This document shows, one piece after another, positions 1-4,560 of a stretch of 8,593 nucleotides of DNA. The DNA is taken from the NCBI GenBank assembly GCA_003450555.1, contig DMFQ01000462.1, positions 429 through 9,021 on the forward strand, given 5' to 3'. This stretch comes from Ktedonobacter sp. (lineage in GTDB: Bacteria; Chloroflexota; Ktedonobacteria; Ktedonobacterales; Ktedonobacteraceae). Below the pieces are notes generated by a model, which saw nothing but the letters and a program-made list of their open reading frames with translations, was not told where the DNA came from and searched no databases. Numbering within the stretch: the stretch's first letter is position 1; every line of letters starts with the position of its first letter. Made by a program: the position numbers and the translations under genes.

Positions 1-2
1 AT

Positions 3-440
3 GGATCGCATCAGGATGCGGTAGCGCGTTTTACGTATCATTTGCTAACTCATGTCGAGTTTGCCGGTTTGGGCAAAGTGCGTGTTGCTCCTTTTGATGT
101 CCAGCTATCACCCAGAGATGTGTTTCAACCAGATGTCCTGGTCGTGCTGAATGCGCACTTAGATAAAGTGTTAGAGAAAAAAGTTGTAGGTGCGCCCGAC
201 CTGGTAGTTGAGGTAGCTTCTCCCAGCACGGCTCTTTATGATCGCGTAATTAAATATGAGAAGTATGCTCAGGCTGGAGTGCAGGAATATTGGATTGCCA
301 ACATTGAAACCAGTACTATTCAGGTACTGGTATTGGAGGCAGGTGAGTACCGCTCGCTGGGCATTTTTCGTGGCGAACAAACGTTGCCATCACGGATCGT
401 GCCAGATCTGCCTGTAGGCGTTGAGCGGTTTTTTGCGTGA
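3..440 (+). CDS. Uma2 family endonuclease (DUF820), 5' end missing
   Basis: This is the C-terminal 145 residues of a Uma2-family protein; the reading frame is open to the left edge, so roughly the first 40-50 residues are outside the window. The visible part starts GSHQDAVARF and carries the family's PD-(D/E)XK-like core: QPDVLVV near visible residue 40, PDLVVEVASPSTA near residue 60, and the following K-Y-x-x-A-G-V-x-E-Y-W-I block. The acidic residues of QPD and VVEV are the expected metal-binding or catalytic positions. Uma2 proteins are annotated as putative restriction-type nucleases and are abundant in Cyanobacteria and Chloroflexota, but their biological role is mostly unproven. A TTG at 42 could be read as a start, but homologous-looking residues continue upstream of it, so I treat it as internal. 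Stop is TGA at 438-440. Family call is firm; function is inferred. Confidence 0.88.
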   Translation, partial: GSHQDAVARFTYHLLTHVEFAGLGKVRVAPFDVQLSPRDVFQPDVLVVLNAHLDKVLEKKVVGAPDLVVEVASPSTALYDRVIKYEKYAQAGVQEYWIANIETSTIQVLVLEAGEYRSLGIFRGEQTLPSRIVPDLPVGVERFFA

Positions 441-454
441 AATCAATAGCTGAC

Positions 455-501
455 ATGACAAGCAGAGGACTCAGAAAATAACTGAGTCCTCTGCTTGTCA
501 T
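455..501. repeat. Perfect 20-bp inverted repeat (hairpin) after the Uma2 gene
   Basis: The arms at 455-474 and 482-501 are exact reverse complements (ATGACAAGCAGAGGACTCAG and its mate) around a 7-nt A-rich loop. It begins 14 nt after the Uma2 stop codon. No T run follows on either strand, so it is not a canonical intrinsic terminator by itself. It may protect the 3' end of the mRNA or act together with the hairpin just downstream. Confidence 0.85.
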
Positions 502-505
502 CCCC

Positions 506-538
506 AAAAAGGTTGAGAACGGCTGACCTTATTTTTTT
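506..538 (+). terminator. Intrinsic terminator with T7 tract
   Basis: A short stem (AAGGT at 509-513 with ACCTT at 526-530, extendable by G-U pairs) is followed by a T7 run at 532-538. An A run at 506-510 flanks it on the other side, so it could also work on the minus strand. It is a likely end of the Uma2 transcript. The T-rich stretch also lies just upstream of the next gene's -35 box and may act there as an UP element. Confidence 0.55.
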
Positions 539-549
539 AGCTCTTGCAA

Positions 550-579
550 TTGACAGCGACGGCAATCATATGTTATCAC
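550..579 (+). promoter_or_regulatory. Promoter of the sialidase-like gene
   Basis: A perfect TTGACA at 550-555 is followed after 18 nt by TATCAC at 574-579, directly preceded by TGT (extended -10, TGn). Transcription would start near 586, giving a leader of about 80 nt before the ATG at 668. Called by eye from sigma-70/sigma-A consensus. Confidence 0.6.
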
Positions 580-667
580 TGCAATAAGGGGGAAATGCCA
601 AACCTTCATCCCACGTACATAACCCAACTATTTACTGTCCCCTTTTTTACCAAAGGAGAAATGACGC

Positions 668-2137
668 ATGCCAGTCCTTTCCCGTATCAAATGGCGCTCT
701 CGCGCCGCTCTTGCCCTCGTGATTGCCCTGTTGTTGACATTTTCAACAACGGCCCTGACCTTTGCTTCGGGCGGGGTCACGCTGCTCAAGATTAGCAGTG
801 ACCCCTATACCAACAGTACGAGCCAGCACAAAACGCAAGTTGAGCCTGACACGTATTCCAACGGTTCTACCATCGTATCGGCCTTTCAGTCAGGTCGCTT
901 TACTGACGGAGGGAGTTCCAATATCGGGTGGGCCACTTCCGGTGACAACGGTACGACCTGGAAGCATGGTTTCTTGCCCGACACCACGGTCTACGCGACT
1001 CCTCCTGGCAAATACGCCCGGGCCAGCGATCCCTCTGTTGCCTATGATGCAAAGCATAAAGTCTGGATCATCTCTTATCTGGCACTTACAGGTGCTGAAG
1101 GTGCGCCCGTCGATGTGCTCGTCAGCCGATCGACCAATGGAGGTCTGACCTGGGGAAATCCCGTCGCGGTGGTTTCAAATGGGGTTTTTTACGACAAAAA
1201 CTGGAGCGTCTGTGACGATACCGTCGGCAGCCCATTTTATGGGAATTGCTATACCGAGTTTGACAGCGTGAACCTCAATGACCAGGAGCTGATGAGCACC
1301 TCCACTACTGGTGGCAAGACGTGGGGAGCGGCGAAAAGCCCATCTGGTACCCCGCAAGGTCTGGGCGGACAACCCCTGGTTCGGCCCAATGGCACCGTGG
1401 TCGTGCCATTTGAAGATCTGAATGGGACCATCTCTGCTTTCACATCGACCAATGGCGGTTCAAGCTGGAATGCCCCTGTTACCGTTGCAACGATCGATAC
1501 AGCTAACGATGGCGGAAGCATGCGCACCAGCCCACTGCCTTCTGCCGAAATTGATGGCTCTGGCAAAGTTTATGTTGCCTGGCAGGATTGCCGGTTCGAA
1601 AAGAATTGCAGTGCTAACGACATTGTGTATAGTACATCCTCTGATGGTACACATTGGTCAGCCGTGCAGCGTGTTGCCAGTGATCCTGTGAATAGTGGTA
1701 TCGACCACTTTATTCCTGGTTTTGCCGTCGACAAGTCGACCTCTGGAAGTAGCGCTCACCTTGCGGTGACCTACTACTACTTCCCGATTGCGAACTGTGG
1801 CTCCAATTGTACGCTTGATGTCGGGTATTCGTCTTCAACTGATGGCGGCGCCCACTGGACGGCAAACACCCAGCTTGCTGGCCCAATGCAGACGACCTGG
1901 TTGGCGAACACAACCCAGGGTCGGATGGTGGGGGACTACATCTCAACTTCTATCTCATCAGATGGAAGGGCTCACCCGGTGTTCGCGGTAGCGAAGAAAC
2001 CGCTTGGTACCACGTTCAACGAAGCGATGTACACCGTTACGGGCGGCTTGCCGGTTATCGTTGGTACGAATACGTCGAGCACTGTCGTCGTTGGCTCGGG
2101 CCATGCACCAGCGCTTTCTCGTCATACCGCATTATAA
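668..2137 (+). CDS. Secreted sialidase-like BNR/Asp-box beta-propeller protein
   Basis: A 489-residue exported protein. Residues 1-33 form a Sec signal peptide: a basic start (SRIKWRSR), a hydrophobic core (AALALVIALLLTF) and a likely cleavage after TFA-33. The mature part holds six Asp-box-like (SxDxGxxW) motifs ending at W98, W162, W219, W267, W330 and W397, typical of the six-bladed sialidase fold; the fifth is degenerate. Three closely spaced cysteine pairs (C182/C194, C308/C314, C377/C381) could be disulfides outside the cell. The N-terminal (F/Y)RIP arginine motif of true sialidases is not visible, so the substrate cannot be assigned; it may be another glycosidase or a carbohydrate-binding protein. 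There is no LPxTG or C-terminal membrane anchor. The ATG at 668 is chosen for its AAAGGAG Shine-Dalgarno (652-658) and the signal peptide starting there. It has its own promoter and terminator, so it is monocistronic. Confidence 0.85.
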   Translation: MPVLSRIKWRSRAALALVIALLLTFSTTALTFASGGVTLLKISSDPYTNSTSQHKTQVEPDTYSNGSTIVSAFQSGRFTDGGSSNIGWATSGDNGTTWKHGFLPDTTVYATPPGKYARASDPSVAYDAKHKVWIISYLALTGAEGAPVDVLVSRSTNGGLTWGNPVAVVSNGVFYDKNWSVCDDTVGSPFYGNCYTEFDSVNLNDQELMSTSTTGGKTWGAAKSPSGTPQGLGGQPLVRPNGTVVVPFEDLNGTISAFTSTNGGSSWNAPVTVATIDTANDGGSMRTSPLPSAEIDGSGKVYVAWQDCRFEKNCSANDIVYSTSSDGTHWSAVQRVASDPVNSGIDHFIPGFAVDKSTSGSSAHLAVTYYYFPIANCGSNCTLDVGYSSSTDGGAHWTANTQLAGPMQTTWLANTTQGRMVGDYISTSISSDGRAHPVFAVAKKPLGTTFNEAMYTVTGGLPVIVGTNTSSTVVVGSGHAPALSRHTAL

Positions 2138-2181
2138 AATCGTCGCTATCTCTTGTATCACTGTGTGATGTATAGGAGGAA

Positions 2182-2216
2182 AGGCTGTTGCGGGTTCTCC
2201 GCAACAGCCTCTTTTT
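2182..2216 (+). terminator. Intrinsic terminator of the sialidase-like gene
   Basis: A perfect 12-bp stem (AGGCTGTTGCGG at 2182-2193 with its complement at 2199-2210), a 5-nt loop and a T5 run at 2212-2216. It starts 44 nt after the stop codon at 2137 and is a textbook Rho-independent terminator. Confidence 0.92.
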
Positions 2217-2269
2217 GGTGATGATGAAATTGCAATTGATGAAATGGAAGTGAGTAATGTTTTCTCCTA

Positions 2270-2299
2270 TTGCTCAATGCATGTGAGATGTGTTATAAT
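2270..2299 (+). promoter_or_regulatory. Extended -10 promoter of rpmI-rplT
   Basis: A consensus TATAAT at 2294-2299 is preceded by TGT (extended -10). The best -35 is TTGCTC at 2270-2275, with 18-nt spacing and only three consensus matches, as is common for TGn promoters. Transcription would start near 2306. It lies downstream of the sialidase terminator, so it is the natural promoter for the ribosomal protein genes. Confidence 0.75.
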
Positions 2300-2305
2300 C
2301 GACAC

Positions 2306-2530
2306 GCAACGGGGATGTGCTCTGGACAAAGGCTTCTCTGCGCCTTCAATAGAGTACGTGTTTGTGGGATTGAAAATGAGTTTGCAGGGCAAGAATCGCC
2401 ACCCACACTGCCTCTCTCCTATTGTGCGCTAGCTCATATGGTAGTTGTGCGCTCAAGCAGATAGATTCGCAGCATTTGATTCACAGAAAAATTGCCTCCC
2501 CCCCCGTATATGAATATGGAAAGAAGAGTC
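2306..2530 (+). promoter_or_regulatory. Long untranslated leader of rpmI-rplT
   Basis: About 225 nt separate the predicted start of transcription from the rpmI ATG, with no convincing gene in them. Visible structure is modest: a small hairpin (AAGGC 2329-2333 with GCCTT 2342-2346), a direct repeat TTGTGCGCT at 2422-2430 and 2445-2453, and a C8 run at 2498-2505. In many bacteria rpmI-rplT expression is autoregulated by L20 binding to the leader, so this length is consistent with such control. I cannot match it to a known L20-leader structure by eye. Confidence 0.4.
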
Positions 2531-2734
2531 ATGAAGCAGAAACTGAAAACGCACAAAGCTATGGCAAAGCGCGTCAAAGTTACCGGTACCGGTAAAATGA
2601 TGCGCCGCAAGGTTGCCTTAAACCACCTGCGCCGCAATAAGTCACCTCAGGCCGTCCGTTCGATGGATAAAGACTTTCAACTGCCCGCGAGTGATACGCG
2701 CCGTATGAAACGTCTCCTTCCCTATGCCTATTAA
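2531..2734 (+). CDS. rpmI: 50S ribosomal protein L35
   Basis: A 67-residue basic protein of the large ribosomal subunit. The L35 signature is clear: KTHKAMAKRVKVTGTGK at residues 6-22 followed by an R/K-rich middle and the terminal RRMKRLLPYAY. Length fits the family (about 64-67). The frame is open further upstream, with ATGs at 2510 and 2516, but alignment to the usual M-x-K-x-K-T-H-K start and the purine-rich GGAAAGAAGAG just before 2531 favour the ATG at 2531. It is the first gene of the rpmI-rplT-methyltransferase unit, 40 nt ahead of rplT. infC, normally upstream in this operon, is absent here. Confidence 0.95.
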   Translation: MKQKLKTHKAMAKRVKVTGTGKMMRRKVALNHLRRNKSPQAVRSMDKDFQLPASDTRRMKRLLPYAY

Positions 2735-2774
2735 TTTGTTGGTCATGTAGAAAGAATCGAATGGAGGATTAACG

Positions 2775-3131
2775 ATGCCCAGAGTGAAACGTGGCGTAGC
2801 CGCACACAAGAAACATAAAAAACTTTTACAGATGGCTGAAGGCCATCGTGGTACACGTAAACGTCTTTTCCGTCCAGCGCATGAATCCGTGATGCGCTCG
2901 ATGGCGTATATGTACCGCGACCGTCGGACTCGCAAGCGCGATATGCGCCGCCTATGGATTACCCGTATCAACGCGGCTGCACGTATGCATGGCGTCAGCT
3001 ACAGCAAGTTGATGCACGCGATCCATACAGCCAACATCGACGTCGATCGCAAGATTCTCGCCGAGATGGCCGTCCACGATGAGGTAGCATTTGGTACCCT
3101 GGTGAAGACCGCCTTGGAGACGATCAAGTAA
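2775..3131 (+). CDS. rplT: 50S ribosomal protein L20
   Basis: A 118-residue protein that binds 23S rRNA early in 50S assembly and is often the autoregulator of its own operon. Family features run the full length: MPRVKRGVAAHKKHKK at the N-terminus (the basic tail that penetrates the rRNA), GHRGTRKRLFRPAHESVMRS, the YMYRDRRTRKRDMRRLWITRINAAAR core, and the C-terminal globular part with YSKLMHAIHTANIDVDRKILAEMA. A strong GGAGG at 2763-2767 sits 7 nt before the ATG. It lies 40 nt after rpmI and 12 nt before the methyltransferase gene, so it is co-transcribed with both. Confidence 0.97.
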   Translation: MPRVKRGVAAHKKHKKLLQMAEGHRGTRKRLFRPAHESVMRSMAYMYRDRRTRKRDMRRLWITRINAAARMHGVSYSKLMHAIHTANIDVDRKILAEMAVHDEVAFGTLVKTALETIK

Positions 3132-3143
3132 GGCTGAGAGCCA

Positions 3144-3974
3144 ATGCTCATTACTAGCCCTCATAACCCACGCGTTAGCAAATTGCAAGACTTATATACA
3201 ACGAGAGGCCGCAAAAAAAGCGGCCTCTTCTTGATGGAGGGGCCACACCTTCTTGAAGCCTTGTTACATGCCGGTATCGTGCCACAAGAGGTGTACTACC
3301 AGCCAGAGTTATTGCAACGCACGACGAAGGGAAAAGCGCTGCTTGAGCAACTTGTACATACAACGGGTTTGTTTGACGATCAATTGATAGAGGTGAGTGA
3401 ACGGGTAATGGATGCGTTGAGTGACGCACAAACATCCCAGGGCGTGGTGAGCGTGCTACCTCTTGCACTATTCGATCCATCACAAATACACGCAAAGCGT
3501 ACCCCGGCATCGCGCCCCGTTCTCCTCGTTCTCGACAATCTTGCTGATCCCGGCAATATGGGCACTATTTTGCGAACGGCCCTCGCTGCTGATGTTCACG
3601 AGGTGTTACTGACTGCTAACTGTGTTGATTGCTTTAATCCCAAGGTCCTGCGATCGGCGGCAGGTGCGCATGTTGCTTTACCAATAGGGACCAATCTCTC
3701 GTGGGAGGCTATCGCGGAGAGGATGGCGCTACACTGTGCCGGTAGTCTGCGCGTCTTATTGGCTGAAGCTGGTAGTCCACATATCTATTACGAGCAGGAT
3801 TTAAGGGTACCTTTCACACTCATTATCGGCAATGAAGCTCAAGGTCCATCAGCAGAGGCCAGAGCATTGGCGACTCTCTCAATTTCTATTCCCCTGGCGA
3901 ACAGGGTGGAGTCTTTGAATGCAGCCATGGCGACAGGAATTATATTGTACGAGTCGGTACGTCAAAGGCGTTAA
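3144..3974 (+). CDS. TrmH/SpoU (SPOUT) family RNA 2'-O-ribose methyltransferase
   Basis: A 276-residue SAM-dependent enzyme predicted to methylate a ribose 2'-OH in rRNA or tRNA. The N-terminal part (about residues 1-105) resembles the L30e-like substrate-binding domain (ITSPHNPRVSKLQDL, FLMEGPHLLEALL). The SPOUT catalytic domain shows all three motifs: DNLADPGNMGTILRTA (131-146, with N138 and R144), IIGNEAQG (227-234) and IPLANRVESLNAAMATGIIL (249-268), which form the trefoil knot and SAM site. It is closest in layout to RlmB/YsgA-type enzymes; the exact target nucleotide cannot be told from sequence. It starts 12 nt after rplT, with only a weak AAGG overlapping the rplT stop, which suggests translational coupling. 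A TrmH-family gene near rplT is known in other phyla, usually followed by pheST; here a terminator follows instead. Confidence 0.92.
   Translation: MLITSPHNPRVSKLQDLYTTRGRKKSGLFLMEGPHLLEALLHAGIVPQEVYYQPELLQRTTKGKALLEQLVHTTGLFDDQLIEVSERVMDALSDAQTSQGVVSVLPLALFDPSQIHAKRTPASRPVLLVLDNLADPGNMGTILRTALAADVHEVLLTANCVDCFNPKVLRSAAGAHVALPIGTNLSWEAIAERMALHCAGSLRVLLAEAGSPHIYYEQDLRVPFTLIIGNEAQGPSAEARALATLSISIPLANRVESLNAAMATGIILYESVRQRR
3204..3228 (+). repeat. GC-rich hairpin inside the methyltransferase gene start
   Basis: AGAGGCCGC (3204-3212) and its exact complement (3220-3228) enclose an A7 loop. It falls at codons 21-29 of the methyltransferase. Only a weak T-rich stretch (TTCTTG) follows, so it may be an attenuator, an RNase processing site separating ribosomal protein mRNA from the methyltransferase, or a chance effect of the codons for RGRKKSGLF. 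Confidence 0.6.
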
Positions 3975-4002
3975 TGACGATTAGACTTCAACCGATAAGA
4001 AC

Positions 4003-4048
4003 AGAGATACCCATAAGCAGTGCATGACTTTATGGGTATCTCTTTTTC
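4003..4048. terminator. Terminator between the convergent methyltransferase and rubredoxin-like genes
   Basis: A perfect 14-bp stem (AGAGATACCCATAA at 4003-4016 with its complement at 4030-4043), with three further inner pairs across the loop (AGT 4019-4021 with ACT 4027-4029), is followed by T4 at 4044-4047 continuing the T-rich arm. It ends the plus-strand rpmI-rplT-methyltransferase transcript. It is also the nearest hairpin downstream of the minus-strand rubredoxin-like gene and may serve both. Confidence 0.9.
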
Positions 4049-4084
4049 TAGCGGCAAAGCTCAAATGGCTTGCTCAGATATCTA

Positions 4085-4312
4085 TTACCAGTGGCTATTC
4101 ATTTCGCGGCTGGAGTCAAGATGGTGCACGAGCGCTGGCGATCCACAGCTATCACATTCAACAGGCGCAGTTTCAGAATGGATCATACCACATACTTCGC
4201 AGACCCATTGCTGTGTTGAGGGCTGCGATGAAAGTAATCGCATGGCCTCGCGAACCGCGGCACCATCGTCTTTAGTTCTATTTTCTGTGATCATCGTTCG
4301 CTGTGCAATCAT
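4085..4312 (-). CDS. Small stand-alone rubredoxin-like (rubrerythrin-type) protein
   Basis: A 75-residue protein whose C-terminal half carries four metal-ligand cysteines in the spacing C38-x2-C41-G ... C53-x2-C56-G, starting WVCEVCGMIHSETAPVECDS. This resembles the rubredoxin-like domain found at the end of rubrerythrins (CxxCG, then AP before CxxCG), which binds one Fe or Zn. No ferritin-like diiron domain is present, and the N-terminal 35 residues match nothing I know. It could be a small electron carrier in peroxide or redox metabolism, or simply a zinc ribbon. A strong AGGAGG (plus-strand 4319-4324) lies 6 nt before the ATG and decides both the start and the reality of this gene over longer plus-strand frames in the same place. 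A weak minus-strand promoter is possible (TTGTCA at 4365-4370, TATCAA at 4344-4349, only 15 nt apart). A perfect 26-bp palindrome lies about 150 bp upstream. Confidence 0.78.
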   Translation of the reverse strand: MIAQRTMITENRTKDDGAAVREAMRLLSSQPSTQQWVCEVCGMIHSETAPVECDSCGSPALVHHLDSSREMNSHW

Positions 4313-4462
4313 TGGTGGCCTCCTGAAAAGCGCCTCAACTTCGTTGATAGAAAATTGTTGACTCTGACAAAAATGTAAAAGTTATCGATACTGTTTGCTT
4401 ACTCTAAGTCTAACAGGCTCTCATGATGAAAGTCTATAAAATCGGATAGGGGTTATGGATGC

Positions 4463-4488
4463 TATCTATAACTAATTAGTTATAGATA
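4463..4488. promoter_or_regulatory. Perfect 26-bp palindrome, candidate operator
   Basis: The half-site TATCTATAACTAA (4463-4475) is followed immediately by its exact reverse complement (4476-4488), with no spacer. It is AT-rich, with an inner TAACTAATTAGTTA core of the kind bound by dimeric winged-helix regulators such as MarR-family proteins. It lies upstream of the rubredoxin-like gene and just beyond the chemoreceptor terminator. No regulator gene is next to it, so the partner is unknown. Confidence 0.6.
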
Positions 4489-4496
4489 AATCATAA

Positions 4497-4553
4497 AGAG
4501 AGACAAAAACGAGGTAATCCACAGTATATGGACTACCTCGTTTTTGTCTCTCT
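4497..4553. terminator. Large terminator hairpin after the chemoreceptor gene
   Basis: The arms at 4497-4516 and 4534-4553 pair perfectly over 20 bp, followed after one mismatch by four inner pairs (4518-4521 with 4529-4532) and a 7-nt loop. On the minus strand the GC part of the stem is followed by TTTTTGT, so transcription of the chemoreceptor gene, whose stop is at 4561, would end here. The A run on the other arm makes it bidirectional. Confidence 0.88.
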
Positions 4554-4560
4554 GCGAAAC

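Noticed and set aside
42..44. TTG as the start of the Uma2 gene
   Set aside because: The frame stays open to the window edge and the residues before it fit the family, so the true start lies outside the window.
544..795. Plus-strand open frame overlapping the start of the sialidase-like gene
   Set aside because: It overlaps the promoter and leader, has no family features, and runs out of frame through the signal peptide of the real gene.
2244..2464. Two short plus-strand frames before rpmI as possible leader peptides
   Set aside because: One starts ahead of the -10 box, neither has a good Shine-Dalgarno or a regulatory codon run, and both overlap one another; they look like chance frames.
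2492..2530. Upstream start for L35
   Set aside because: It would add PPPPYMNMERRV ahead of a sequence that already aligns with the normal L35 N-terminus, and the C8 run would become coding.
4020..4361. Plus-strand open frames of 83-113 codons over the rubredoxin-like gene
   Set aside because: They lack a good ribosome binding site and any recognisable motif, and begin inside the terminator hairpin; the minus-strand frame has four spaced cysteines and a strong AGGAGG.
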